Origin: Paraburkholderia caledonica NBRC 102488
GTDB taxonomy: Bacteria; Pseudomonadota; Gammaproteobacteria; Burkholderiales; Burkholderiaceae
Assembly: GCF_000685095.1 (NCBI RefSeq)
Contig: NZ_BAYE01000024.1
Location: forward strand, 25,035 to 89,034
DNA: 64,000 bases
Direction of reading: 5' to 3'
Positions within the stretch are counted from its first letter, which is position 1, and the number at the start of each line of letters is the position of its first letter. The notes under the pieces are model-generated. The model was given only the letters and a program-made list of their open reading frames with translations. It did not search any database and was not told where the DNA came from. Positions 15,836 to 24,919 of this stretch are shown here, piece after piece. Both the position numbers and the translations under genes were made by a program.

Positions 15836-17161
15836 TCAGTGCGACGCCACAGTAACCACGCGTCGAGGCGCGGCGGTGCTCGACGGCAAGCATGCCGGCC
15901 CGACCGGCTCGAACGTCTTGTACGTAAGAATGAATTCCTGATGACCCAGCTTTTCCGACTTGGAAGGCGCGCCCTGCGAAACCGCCACCGTCTGCTCGAA
16001 CACTTCGCGTCCCACTTCGTCGAGCGTGCCGCGGCCTTCAAGGATACGGCCCGCGTCCACGTCCATGTCGCCAGCCAGGTTGCGATACGTGGCGGGATTC
16101 GCGCATATCTTGATGACCGGCGAGATTGCCGAGCCGACCACCGAACCGCGTCCGGTCGTGAACAGAATGACATGCGCACCGCACGCGATCAGTTCGCCGA
16201 TTTCCGCGTTGTCGCTAATGTTCGGAAAGCCGAAACGCGGCTCGCCGTCCGGCACCACATCGAGCAGGTAAAGGCCGCCGGTCGGCGGAATATCGCCCGG
16301 CTTCACGATGCCCGCAATCGGCGACGCGCCGCTCTTCGCATAGGCGCCTAGCGATTTCTCTTCCTGCGTGGTGAGGCCGCCGTCCGCGTTGCCGACCGCA
16401 AAACTACCGTGGCCGAGAATCGAGTAATAGCGCGCTGCTTTCGCGACGCACGCGACAATCGCGTCGCCCAGTTCCGGTCGCGCCGCGCGGGTCTTCATAT
16501 GAAATTCGCAGCCTACCAACTCGCCGGTTTCTTCGAAGATGCAAGTCGCGCCCGCGTCGATCAGATGATCGAACGCGCGGCCAACCGCCGGATTCGCGGT
16601 GATGCCGCTCGTGCCGTCCGAGCCTCCGCAGATCGTACCGATCATCAGTTCGCTGAGCGCCATCGGCACTTTCTCTTGCGCGGCGAGTTGCTTGCGCGCG
16701 CCGCGAATCCAGTCGACGCCATATTGGATCGTGCTGCGCGTGCCGCCCTTTTCCTGAATCGTCAGCACTTCGACGGGCCGGCCGCTCGCGCGCACCACGT
16801 CGACGAGATAGTGCTTGTTCATGCTCTCGCATCCCAGCGAGACGAACAGCACCGCGCCGACGTTCGGATGGGTTGTGAGCCGCTCGAGCATTTTCTCCGC
16901 GTACTCATTCGGATAGCAGCCGGGAAAGCCGATCAGATGAACCGGCGGCTCGCGCCCGGCAGATCCGTCGGCAAGCGTGTCGCCGAACGCGTCGAGCGGC
17001 TCGCGAAACTCTGTAACGATCTCGCGCGCCACATGATGCGCGCACTCGACCAGATACGCGACCGCGACGACATTGCGAATGCCTTTGCGGCCGTCGCTGC
17101 GCGGATAGCCTTGCAGCGTGGGCTGCTGCGCGTAGGCAGTTGCTACGGAAGTGTCAGTCAT
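15836..17161 (-). CDS. UxaA-family dehydratase large subunit (altronate-dehydratase C-terminal type), probable L-fuconate dehydratase
   Basis: This 441-residue protein corresponds to the C-terminal catalytic part of altronate/galactarate dehydratases. Landmarks are GYPRSDGRKGIRN at the start, HLIGFPGCYPNEYA, FVSLGCES, the signature ICGGSDGTSG near residues 177-186, and TTGRGSVVG towards the end. Cys at about 82, 111 and 178 are candidate metal ligands. The N-terminal SAF domain found fused in UxaA is encoded separately by the gene 42 bp upstream, so this is a split enzyme. In this operon it is the only dehydratase and no enolase-superfamily fuconate dehydratase is present. L-fuconate to 2-keto-3-deoxy-L-fuconate is therefore the inferred reaction. 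Confidence 0.85.
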   Translation of the reverse strand: MTDTSVATAYAQQPTLQGYPRSDGRKGIRNVVAVAYLVECAHHVAREIVTEFREPLDAFGDTLADGSAGREPPVHLIGFPGCYPNEYAEKMLERLTTHPNVGAVLFVSLGCESMNKHYLVDVVRASGRPVEVLTIQEKGGTRSTIQYGVDWIRGARKQLAAQEKVPMALSELMIGTICGGSDGTSGITANPAVGRAFDHLIDAGATCIFEETGELVGCEFHMKTRAARPELGDAIVACVAKAARYYSILGHGSFAVGNADGGLTTQEEKSLGAYAKSGASPIAGIVKPGDIPPTGGLYLLDVVPDGEPRFGFPNISDNAEIGELIACGAHVILFTTGRGSVVGSAISPVIKICANPATYRNLAGDMDVDAGRILEGRGTLDEVGREVFEQTVAVSQGAPSKSEKLGHQEFILTYKTFEPVGPACLPSSTAAPRRVVTVASH

Positions 17162-17203
17162 GGTCGTTCCACCGCAGCGCGAGGCCGCGTCGTTGTGCGC
17201 GAA

Positions 17204-17527
17204 TCAGTGATGTACGAATTGATGACCCGCGTCGTGCGTATAGGTCGGCAGGTAGTCGCTTTCGAGGTTGTGCGTGTGCAGATGCGCCCCGCGCCGCACC
17301 GCTTCCGTCACATGGCCGATCACTGCGCCGTAGCGCAGCACCTTGTCATCCTTCGCCAGATCGCGGCGCGCTACCTTGTGCCCGAGTTCGATGGTTTGCG
17401 TGAGAGTCATGCCCTCCCCTTCGATCTCCAGGTGGGTGCCGGCGTCGAGTCGCGCCGCCGCGATCAGGCAGTTGTCCTCGGGACTGAGCAGGATCAGACG
17501 CGGATCCGTTTGGGGGCGGCTGGTCAA
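17204..17527 (-). CDS. UxaA-family dehydratase small subunit (SAF domain)
   Basis: This 107-residue protein equals the N-terminal SAF (beta-clip) domain of altronate dehydratase: LILLSPEDNCLIAAARLDAG, then ELGHKVARRDLAKDD and RYGAVIGHVTEAVRRGAHLH. The end (HDAGHQFVHH) is His-rich. In the fused enzymes this domain precedes the catalytic domain, and here it is a separate subunit translated first in the operon. It is the promoter-proximal gene of the six-gene unit. A 214-bp regulatory region separates it from the divergent IclR regulator. Confidence 0.85.
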   Translation of the reverse strand: MTSRPQTDPRLILLSPEDNCLIAAARLDAGTHLEIEGEGMTLTQTIELGHKVARRDLAKDDKVLRYGAVIGHVTEAVRRGAHLHTHNLESDYLPTYTHDAGHQFVHH

Positions 17528-17607
17528 ATGAGTTCTCCGTTAGACCATGGCGAGGCATGCTGCGGGGGCGGCACGCCAAATTCACCAATGAACGCATTAT
17601 TCATATA

Positions 17608-17635
17608 TGCACTTTTCGAAGTCAAGGGAAGTGCA
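17608..17635. promoter_or_regulatory. Inverted repeat in the IclR/deoxyhexose operon divergent promoter
   Basis: TGCACTT (17608-17614) and AAGTGCA (17629-17635) form a perfect 7-bp inverted repeat, 21 bp centre to centre. It sits between the divergent dehydratase and IclR genes, about 80 bp from the operon start and 107 bp from the regulator start. Two helical turns of spacing suits a dimer or tetramer of an IclR-type regulator; binding is inferred. Confidence 0.45.
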
Positions 17636-17741
17636 CTGCACCAATGGTCCGTGTTTTCCCTGGACGCATCCGCTCGCAGGAATTGGCCGCCGCACTTACA
17701 CTCAAGCGCCAGGTACGAACAGCCCACGGAATTCCCTCACG

Positions 17742-18530
17742 ATGGACGCAGAAGACAAAGATGATGCCGACCGTTATCGCGCTCCTGCGCTCGACAAAGG
17801 TCTCGACATCCTGGAGTTGCTTGCAGAGCAGAAGCAAGGCCTCACGCGCGCCGAGATCACCAAGCTGCTTGGACGCAACGCGAGCGAGATGTACCGGATG
17901 CTCGAACGTCTGGTCGCCCGGCAATACGTGGTGCGCTCCGCGAGCGGCGATCGTTACTCGCTGAGCCTCAAGCTGTATGCGCTTGCCCATCGTCATCCGC
18001 CGATGAACCGGCTCATCTCCGAGGCGTTGCCGCTCATGCAACGTTTCGCGGATGCCGCCGAACAGTCGTGTCATCTTGCCGTGTACGATCGCGGCAATCT
18101 GCTTGTCATCGCGCAAGTGGACGGACCGGGCACCTGGGGCATGTCGGTGCGGCTCGGATCGCGAGTCGGCTTGATCGACACTGGCTCGGGCCGCGTGATG
18201 CTCGCGTTCCAGACTGTCGAACAGCGTGCGCAGATGCTCGCCGAGCACACCAAGGTGAAGGGCGAAGTGACGATAGACCGCGACGCACTCGAAGCAGCGT
18301 GCGAACGGATTCGCGCGGCGGGTTTCTCGCAGAAGGACAGCCAGCAGACGTTCGGCGTGACCGACGTGACGTTTCCGATTCTGGGCCCATCCGGCCAGGC
18401 AATCGCGGCGCTCACATGCCCTTATCTGAAGCGTATCGACGAATACGTCGCGCCCACGCTCGCCGCCGCCACGACCCTGCTGCGCGAAACGGTGCAGGCG
18501 CTGTCCATGTTCAGCGAGAAGGGTGTCTGA
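17742..18530 (+). CDS. IclR family transcriptional regulator
   Basis: A 262-residue IclR-type regulator. The N-terminal winged helix (ALDKGLDILELLAEQ, then GLTRAEITKLLGRNASEMYR) is followed by the effector domain beginning near SEALPLMQRFADAAEQSCHL and ending in TLLRETVQALSMFSEKG. The ATG at 17742 is chosen because the residues after it begin the family; an open frame reaches back to 17607 without homology. It is divergent from the six-gene oxidative deoxyhexose operon and is its obvious local regulator, presumably responding to the sugar acid or a keto-deoxy intermediate. Confidence 0.92.
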   Translation: MDAEDKDDADRYRAPALDKGLDILELLAEQKQGLTRAEITKLLGRNASEMYRMLERLVARQYVVRSASGDRYSLSLKLYALAHRHPPMNRLISEALPLMQRFADAAEQSCHLAVYDRGNLLVIAQVDGPGTWGMSVRLGSRVGLIDTGSGRVMLAFQTVEQRAQMLAEHTKVKGEVTIDRDALEAACERIRAAGFSQKDSQQTFGVTDVTFPILGPSGQAIAALTCPYLKRIDEYVAPTLAAATTLLRETVQALSMFSEKGV

Positions 18531-18639
18531 CGCGTGGCTGACTGACGCTATGCAGACCGCTCGCGCGCATGGTTTAGAATGGCGACCCTCTCAAAAATGT
18601 CGCCGCATGAATCCGTTCATGCGCGCCCTTCGATAAGCA

Positions 18640-19185
18640 ATGGCGAAACTTCTGACCGATTCCGAATTCCAGCGTTTTTCCGAACTCCAGCAGAAGCAAT
18701 CGAGCTTCACGATCACGCCTGCAGAAGCCGACGAACTCCGCGACATCGTCGCTCATGCGCAAAAGCGGCGTGACGACCGTGCGGCAGCGATGAAGAGCAT
18801 CGAGACTTTCATCCAGCAATTCGACATCAGCCCCGACGAACTGTTTTCACCTGAGCAGATTGGTGAAGCCGCGCGCACGTACGGCCTGATTCCCGCAGCC
18901 AAGAAAGAACGTGTGCTGCCGCCCTCGTTCACGTTCAACGGCAAGCCGTATCAATGGACGACGCGTCAGTTGCCGGACGATATCCGCGTGCCGCTGTTCG
19001 ATGCATTCAAGGCGGGCCAGTCGGTGAAGTCGTTTATCGCGACGCCGAAGGATTCGAGCCGCTGCGCGGCAACCATCGCGCGGCTGGAACGCGAAACCGG
19101 TGCGGTGTATGCGGATGCGTGGCTGGAAGAGTTGGCCGTCACGCGAGCGCAGGTCGAGGAAGCGGCTGCGAAGCTGCCGGCCTGA
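18640..19185 (+). CDS. Conserved hypothetical protein
   Basis: This 181-residue soluble protein opens MAKLLTDSEFQRFSELQQKQ and is predicted mostly helical. The central part (DELFSPEQIGEAARTYGL, then PPSFTFNGKPYQWTTRQLP) looks like a compact folded region, and the C-terminus is helical. There is no signal peptide or membrane segment. I cannot name the family. Codon use is normal for the region. It lies 109 bp after the IclR gene with its own start region and is convergent with the acetyltransferase gene. Confidence 0.75.
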   Translation: MAKLLTDSEFQRFSELQQKQSSFTITPAEADELRDIVAHAQKRRDDRAAAMKSIETFIQQFDISPDELFSPEQIGEAARTYGLIPAAKKERVLPPSFTFNGKPYQWTTRQLPDDIRVPLFDAFKAGQSVKSFIATPKDSSRCAATIARLERETGAVYADAWLEELAVTRAQVEEAAAKLPA

Positions 19186-19220
19186 TCGCCCGCTGTTGCG
19201 GAGGTGCTCGCACCTTCGAA

Positions 19221-21701
19221 TCAACGCGCGCCGCGCATCGTCGCGGCGCTCTTTTCCTCATCCGGTTCTTTCTCCAGCGCCATCCGGAAGCCCACCACAG
19301 TCGGGTCTTCCGTCGGCGCGATCGTGAAGCCGCTCGATCTCGCGAGCGCGATCATTGCAGTGTTCTCCCGCAACGCCTCGCCGACAAGCCAATGTATACC
19401 GCGCGCACGCGCATACCGGATGATTCGGTCGGTCAGCAACCGGCCAAGCCGTCGCCCTTTCTGATCCGAGCGAATGGCAACTGCGAATTCCGCCGTTTCG
19501 TTATCCGGGTCCGCCACCGCGCGCACCACGCCGAGCGTGCGCGCCAGGCCCTCGTCGCTTTGCACCGTCGCGATCAGCGCCATTTCACGGTCGTAGTCGA
19601 TCTGCGTCATGCGTGCGAGCTGCGAATGATCGAAGCTGCCTACTGCACCGAAAAACCGCAGCCGCAAATCCTCGGGCGTCATCGCTTCGACGAAGTCGTG
19701 ATGCGCGGCCTCGTCTTCGGGGCGAATCGGCCGCACCGTAATACGCAGACCTTGCCAGTCGAGTGTCTCCTCGAAGCGGCGCGGATACGGCATGATCGCG
19801 AGGCGGCTGCGCGTCGGCGCGATACGGAGCGTGGGTGCGACAACCGTCACATGATCGCGGTACACGCGCAGCGTGAGCGTAAGACCAACGATTTCCCTGA
19901 CGTCGCAGACGGCTTGCGAGAGCGCCGTCAAGGCGGCTAGCGCAGGCTCCGGCGCGATCAGCCGCGCATACGGCGACCGCGTGACGATGTCGCGGGCGAG
20001 CGTCGGATTGAGCGGCGGCAGACCATAGAGTCGCAGCGGCTCGGAAACACCATCGGCGGACGGCGCCGTGAAGCGGAACACAGGACCGAAGTTGTCGTCG
20101 TCATGAAGCTCCACGGCGATGTCGACTACCGGCTTGCGCTCAGACGCAGCGTCAGTTCCCGCGCAGTCCGATTCGCGCGAACCTTGCGCCGCGTCGGGAC
20201 GCTCGCCCGCGCCCGCTGTATTCGCTGTCGGCACTGTTTCTATGTCGAGCCCGAAACGCTTCAACAAGTCCGCTGCCGCTTCACCCGTTAATTCGCGCTC
20301 CCCCGCAGCAAGCGCGGCGCGAGCCTGCGCCTGCGCCGCGTCGATCGCCTCAGGGACTTCGGCGGGCAAACCCTCGGGCGTCTGCATGAGCAATTCGCGC
20401 CCCATCCGATAATCGACGAGACGCGCGAACGCGCGGGCGAGCCGCTGCGGCGTCGTGTGAACCGGAATTCCTTGCGCATGCAACGCGTCGCGCGTAGCAG
20501 CGTCGAGTCCGCCAAAGAAGCATGCGAGCAGTCCGCGATACGCGAACCGCTGATTCGTGATCAACGCCTGCGCCACCTCGTCGACCGGCGCGCTATGCGT
20601 TGACGCATGCACGACGAACGCCGTGCCGGTGCCGCGATGCTCGGCGAGCAGCTTGAGCGCCGTGCCGAAATACTCGGGACGCGCGTCGTCGCCGAGTTGC
20701 AGCGGGTTGCCGCCCACCACGTTCGGCAACGCCTGCTGTAGCGCCTGCGATGCTTCCTCCGGCCACGGCGCGAGCGTGTCGCCGGCGGCGGCGAAGGCGT
20801 CGCAGGCCAGTGTTGCAAGGCCGCGGTCGCTGGTAATCAGCGTCGCCGTCGCGCCCGCCGCGACGCGGCCCACGCCGAGCGTCTCGATTTCGTCGAGCAG
20901 ATCGTCGAGCGCATCGACGCGGACCATGCCGGCGCGGCGGAAGGCAGCCGTGTAGAGCGCGTCGGCGGGATCGGCGCGGCCCGAGCGCAGAGCAAGCACG
21001 GGCTTGTTGCGCGCCGCCGCGCGAGCCGCCGACATGAACTTGCGCGCCGCCCGCACGCTGTCGAGTTCGAGCAGGATCGCGCGCGTGCCTGGGTCGCTCG
21101 CCAGATAGTCGAGGACGTCGCCCGCGTCGACATCCGCCTCGCCGCCGAGCGCGACCGCGTGCGAAAAACCGAGGCCGCGTGCATGCGCCCAGCCGAGCAC
21201 CGCGTTGGTCAGCGCGTTCGACTGCGAGACCCACGCCACGCCGCCGGCCTTCACAGTGCACGACGGCGCGCCGAAATGCGCGCGCAGCGCCGGCGTCACG
21301 ACGCCCAGACTGCCCGGTCCAACGATTCGCAACAGATGAGGCCGCGCCGCCGCGAGCGCACGCTGCAGCGCGAGCCTGTCGTCGTCGCAACGGGTCTCGC
21401 CGACAATGATCGCCGCGCGCGTCCCGAGACCCCCGAGCTTATGAATGATCGAAGGCCAGGTCGCTGCCGGCGTGCAGATCAGTGCCACGGTGGGCGCTTG
21501 CGGCAAGTCGCCGACATCGCCGATTACCGGGTGCCCGCTGAGCGTTTCGTATCTCGGATTGACCGGCCACAGCGGACCTTCGAAGCCGCCTTCCAGCAAG
21601 CGCGCCCAGACCATCGCGCCAGTGCTGCCCGGCCGCTCGGAGGCGCCGATCACCGCGACAGATCTGGGTCGGAACAACGCGTCGAGATTGCGAACGGTCA
21701 C
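19221..21701 (-). CDS. Pat-like GNAT acetyltransferase fused to a degenerate NDP-forming acyl-CoA synthetase
   Basis: An 826-residue protein. A CoA-binding Rossmann domain (RPRSVAVIGASERPGSTG) is followed by succinyl-CoA-synthetase-like segments (VAWVSQSNALTNAVLGWA), a shortened ATP-grasp-like region and a C-terminal GNAT domain (RITVRPIRPEDEAAHHDF to the end, with RSDQKGRRLGRLLTDRI as the acetyl-CoA loop). Such proteins acetylate lysines of metabolic enzymes such as acetyl-CoA synthetase. The catalytic phospho-His loop (SHTGALAG in active synthetases) is missing after LALRSGR, and most of the nucleotide-binding half of the ATP-grasp domain is replaced by low-complexity sequence. The GTG at 21701 is chosen for GCGGAG six bases upstream. 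Confidence 0.88.
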   Translation of the reverse strand: MTVRNLDALFRPRSVAVIGASERPGSTGAMVWARLLEGGFEGPLWPVNPRYETLSGHPVIGDVGDLPQAPTVALICTPAATWPSIIHKLGGLGTRAAIIVGETRCDDDRLALQRALAAARPHLLRIVGPGSLGVVTPALRAHFGAPSCTVKAGGVAWVSQSNALTNAVLGWAHARGLGFSHAVALGGEADVDAGDVLDYLASDPGTRAILLELDSVRAARKFMSAARAAARNKPVLALRSGRADPADALYTAAFRRAGMVRVDALDDLLDEIETLGVGRVAAGATATLITSDRGLATLACDAFAAAGDTLAPWPEEASQALQQALPNVVGGNPLQLGDDARPEYFGTALKLLAEHRGTGTAFVVHASTHSAPVDEVAQALITNQRFAYRGLLACFFGGLDAATRDALHAQGIPVHTTPQRLARAFARLVDYRMGRELLMQTPEGLPAEVPEAIDAAQAQARAALAAGERELTGEAAADLLKRFGLDIETVPTANTAGAGERPDAAQGSRESDCAGTDAASERKPVVDIAVELHDDDNFGPVFRFTAPSADGVSEPLRLYGLPPLNPTLARDIVTRSPYARLIAPEPALAALTALSQAVCDVREIVGLTLTLRVYRDHVTVVAPTLRIAPTRSRLAIMPYPRRFEETLDWQGLRITVRPIRPEDEAAHHDFVEAMTPEDLRLRFFGAVGSFDHSQLARMTQIDYDREMALIATVQSDEGLARTLGVVRAVADPDNETAEFAVAIRSDQKGRRLGRLLTDRIIRYARARGIHWLVGEALRENTAMIALARSSGFTIAPTEDPTVVGFRMALEKEPDEEKSAATMRGAR

Positions 21702-21968
21702 AGGCGCTCCGCAGATGAAAATGGCGCGCCGCTCGGACGTCGACGCGCGCGTGTTCCTCAGCATAGGCGAAGAGCAGCCATCGCGCGGCGCTTCTCGCGC
21801 ACGAGCCACAGCCCTGGCAATCGAAGGTTCATCGGCGCAACCGCGCATTGGGTTTTTTTTAGCGCGCGCAGGCAAAATACAGTGCTTCAATGCGACAATT
21901 GCAGGCGATCCGCGCGCCTTCACATCGGCCGCACTGCCCCGCACGATCCAAGAGACAGAAGGTGATGT

Positions 21969-22838
21969 ATGCGACGCTTGCCATCGCTCATCGCGTTGCG
22001 CTTTTTCGAGGAAACAGCGCGTCACATGAGCTTTAACCGCGCGGCGAGCGCACTATGCGTGACGCAAGGCGCCGTCAGCCGGCAAATCAAACTGCTCGAG
22101 GAATCGCTCGGCGCGAAGCTGTTCGAGCGCGATCACAAAGGCATTCGCCTGACGCCCGTGGGACTGCAATTCCTTCCTTGCCTGTCGGACGCGTTCGACA
22201 CCATCGAGCGCGGTTTCCGGCAAATCACTGCGGCAAAGGGCCGGCGCCGTCTGGTGGTGGCCGTACCGCCTACCTTCGCGACGCAATGGTTCTCGCCACG
22301 GCTAGGTTCGCTCGCTGATGAGATGCCCGACGTCGAATTGTCGATTCGCACGGAGCCGACCGCCGACTGCCACTGCACGATCCGCTTCGGCCGTCATGCA
22401 TTGCCCGACGCACACTCCGAATTGCTGATGACCGAGCGCCATGCACTGGTGGGCGCGCCGATGCTGCTTGGCGAGCCGCTCGACAGGCTGCTTGAACACA
22501 TGCCAGCACTACACGTGCTGCACAACGACGCGAGGCTGGACCTGTGGCCGAACTGGCTCGCCACGGCGGGGCTGCCCGCGCGTTACGCGGATAACGGCAT
22601 TGAATTCTCGACGCTGGAACAGGCGATCCGCGCTGCGCGCAAGGGCGCGGGCCTCGCTATCGTCGACAGAAATATGATCGTCGAGGAACTGGCGGACGGC
22701 AGCCTCGCGCAGTTCTCGGATGTCGAAGTGGCCGGCCCGTTCGGCTACTGGCTCGACGTCGCGCCGCAGCACGCCGCCCTCGAATACGTGCAGGCGTTCG
22801 CGGGTTGGCTGCGCGAACAAGTACTGAACATGGGCTAG
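21969..22838 (+). CDS. LysR family transcriptional regulator (GcvA-like)
   Basis: A 289-residue LysR-type regulator. The N-terminal winged helix-turn-helix (ALRFFEETARHMSFNRAA, then LCVTQGAVSRQIKLLEE) is followed by an effector-binding domain (RRLVVAVPPTFATQWFSPRL). The GcvA-like subgroup is suggested by the short linker and the SFNRAASAL/VTQGAVSRQI pattern. It is divergent from the Pat-like acetyltransferase gene across a 267-bp region and probably regulates it or itself; the effector is unknown. A bidirectional terminator follows its stop. Confidence 0.92.
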   Translation: MRRLPSLIALRFFEETARHMSFNRAASALCVTQGAVSRQIKLLEESLGAKLFERDHKGIRLTPVGLQFLPCLSDAFDTIERGFRQITAAKGRRRLVVAVPPTFATQWFSPRLGSLADEMPDVELSIRTEPTADCHCTIRFGRHALPDAHSELLMTERHALVGAPMLLGEPLDRLLEHMPALHVLHNDARLDLWPNWLATAGLPARYADNGIEFSTLEQAIRAARKGAGLAIVDRNMIVEELADGSLAQFSDVEVAGPFGYWLDVAPQHAALEYVQAFAGWLREQVLNMG

Positions 22839-22885
22839 CGGCTATTCCGTCCAATGGCGAGCCGGGAGCGAGCCTCGAAATAAAA

Positions 22886-22915
22886 AAAGCCGCATGCATG
22901 ACACGCGGCTTTCTC
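22886..22915. terminator. Bidirectional terminator between the LysR gene and prfC
   Basis: AAAGCCGC (22886-22893) and GCGGCTTT (22905-22912) form an 8-bp stem with an 11-base loop. A-rich sequence precedes the stem and T-rich sequence follows, so it can end transcription from both convergent genes. Confidence 0.8.
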
Positions 22916-22967
22916 TAATTTCAGCAGGCTCAGCCAGCCACATGCGCTGGCGGACGGGCTCAACTCG

Positions 22968-24569
22968 TCACATTGCCTTCTTGAACGGCGCGCCCGAATG
23001 CTCGCGCAACTCGTTGAACACGATTTTCGGCCATGCCTTCTGCGCAACTTCGATCTCCGACACATGCGAGGCCAGATACGTGGGCGCGTCGGATGCATCG
23101 AGCGCGATGCGTGCGGCGTATGAATCGGTGAAGCGGCGCAGTTCCGCAGGGTCGTCGCATGTCACCCAGCGGGACATGCGGTAACGCGCGGGCGCCATGC
23201 GCACGTCGACCTTGTATTCGGTCGACAGACGGTGCGACACGACTTCGAACTGCAGTTGGCCAACCGCCCCCAGAATCATCAAACCGCCCACTTCGGGACG
23301 GAAAACCTGAATCGCGCCTTCCTCGCCAAGCTGCTTGAGCGCCTCGCCCAGTTGCTTTGCGCGCATTGGGTCGACCACCTCGACGGTCTGGAAAATTTCC
23401 GGCGCGAAGAACGGTAGTCCGACGAACTGCAGCGCCTCGCCTTCCGTCAGCGTATCGCCGAGGCTCAGCGTGCCGTGATTCGGAATACCGATGATGTCGC
23501 CCGGATAAGCCTCACTCACCGTCTCGCGCCGCTGCGACAGGAACGTCACAACGTTATTCGCGCGAAAAGTCTTGTTCGAACGCGTCACCTTCACGGCCAT
23601 GCCGCGCTCGAAACGTCCCGAACACACACGAATGAACGCCACGCGGTCGCGGTGCGCCAGATCCATGTTCGCCTGCACCTTGAAAACGACGCCGGTGAAC
23701 TTCGGCTCGTCCGGCATCACCGGACGCTGCACCGTCATGCGCATCGACGGCGGCGGTGCCAGGTCGACCAGCGCGTCGAGAATTTCTTTCACGCCGAAGT
23801 TGTTGATCGCCGAGCCGAACAGCACCGGCGATTGCTGACCGGCAAGAAACTGCTCGCGGTCGAAATCGGGCGTTGCGCCGGTGATCAGATCGATCTCTTC
23901 CTTTGCCTTGGTCCAGCTATGGCCGAAACGGCGCTCGCCTTCTTCATCGCTCAACGCTTGTAGCGTTTCAACCGCGCCGCCGGCCGTGTCCTGGCCGGCC
24001 CGGAACACACGAACCTGATCGCGCTGGATGTCGTAGACGCCCTGGAATTCCTTGCCCATGCCGATCGGCCACGTGAACGGCACCGCCGCGACGCCGAGAT
24101 GCTGCTCGATCTCGTCGAGCAGTTCGAGCGGCTCGCGCACTTCACGGTCGAGCTTGTTGATGAAGGTGACGATCGGCGTCTTGCGGCTGCGGCAAACTTC
24201 GAGCAGCTTCAGCGTCTGCGCTTCGACACCGTTCGCGCCGTCGATCACCATCACAGCGGCATCGACCGCGGTCAGCACGCGATACGTGTCTTCGGAGAAG
24301 TCTTCGTGGCCCGGCGTGTCGAGCAGATTAATAACCGCATCGCCGTACTCGAACTGCATCACCGAACTCGCGACAGAAATGCCGCGCTGCTTTTCGATTT
24401 CCATCCAGTCGGAAGTCGCGTAGCGATTGCTCTTGCGGCCCTTCACGGTGCCCGCGATCTGAATCGCGCCCGAAAACAGCAGGAGCTTTTCGGTCAGCGT
24501 GGTTTTGCCCGCGTCCGGGTGGGAAATGACCGCAAAGGTGCGGCGGCGTTTGAGTTCGGAGACTGACAT
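22968..24569 (-). CDS. prfC: Peptide chain release factor 3
   Basis: A 533-residue translational GTPase of full family length. G1 is SHPDAGKTTL (near residue 16), G3 is DTPGHEDFSEDTYR, and G4 is NKLDRE. The switch region is preceded by DWMEIEKQRGISVASSVMQF. Domains 2 and 3 follow, and the C-terminus is ELREHSGAPFKKAM. RF3 releases RF1/RF2 from the ribosome after peptide release. It is monocistronic, with the start at an ATG about 350 bp from the next gene upstream. Confidence 0.97.
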   Translation of the reverse strand: MSVSELKRRRTFAVISHPDAGKTTLTEKLLLFSGAIQIAGTVKGRKSNRYATSDWMEIEKQRGISVASSVMQFEYGDAVINLLDTPGHEDFSEDTYRVLTAVDAAVMVIDGANGVEAQTLKLLEVCRSRKTPIVTFINKLDREVREPLELLDEIEQHLGVAAVPFTWPIGMGKEFQGVYDIQRDQVRVFRAGQDTAGGAVETLQALSDEEGERRFGHSWTKAKEEIDLITGATPDFDREQFLAGQQSPVLFGSAINNFGVKEILDALVDLAPPPSMRMTVQRPVMPDEPKFTGVVFKVQANMDLAHRDRVAFIRVCSGRFERGMAVKVTRSNKTFRANNVVTFLSQRRETVSEAYPGDIIGIPNHGTLSLGDTLTEGEALQFVGLPFFAPEIFQTVEVVDPMRAKQLGEALKQLGEEGAIQVFRPEVGGLMILGAVGQLQFEVVSHRLSTEYKVDVRMAPARYRMSRWVTCDDPAELRRFTDSYAARIALDASDAPTYLASHVSEIEVAQKAWPKIVFNELREHSGAPFKKAM

Positions 24570-24919
24570 CGGGTCTGGCGGTCACAGATAGGGGTTCGGC
24601 GGTCTTCGGAAGCTTGTGGCCTCCGGGCTGCCACGCGTGGCGCGGCGGCGTCGAACTGCGGGAGTCGGGTCGGGAACCCGCATCACTATGGCAACCGGGC
24701 CGCGTCGGAAAACAGGTCGGGAACGAACGTTCGACAATACGGATAATCGCCAGCGCAGAACAGCGCAGGGAACGAATGATACACGCCGGGACGGCGGACG
24801 TGGGAAAGCCGCCCGCGAGGGGCGGCCGGCCGGCGCAACTGTCATAAACGTTCGCCGGGCGGTGAAGCGGCTACCCCTGCCCCGAAACCGCGCCGCCGCC
24901 CGGCTACACACTTCGTGTC
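24570..24919. other. Gene-free interval between prfC and the MFS gene
   Basis: I see no credible gene in these 350 bases. They must hold the prfC promoter. A GC-rich hairpin (GCCGCCC 24808-24814 / GGGCGGC 24820-24826) followed by GC-rich sequence without a T run lies about 95 bases after the MFS stop and may act as a transcript 3' end stabiliser. Confidence 0.5.

Noticed and set aside
22886..22915. Hairpin considered as an attachment site remnant
   Set aside because: The stem, A/T-rich flanks and convergent genes fit a plain bidirectional terminator.
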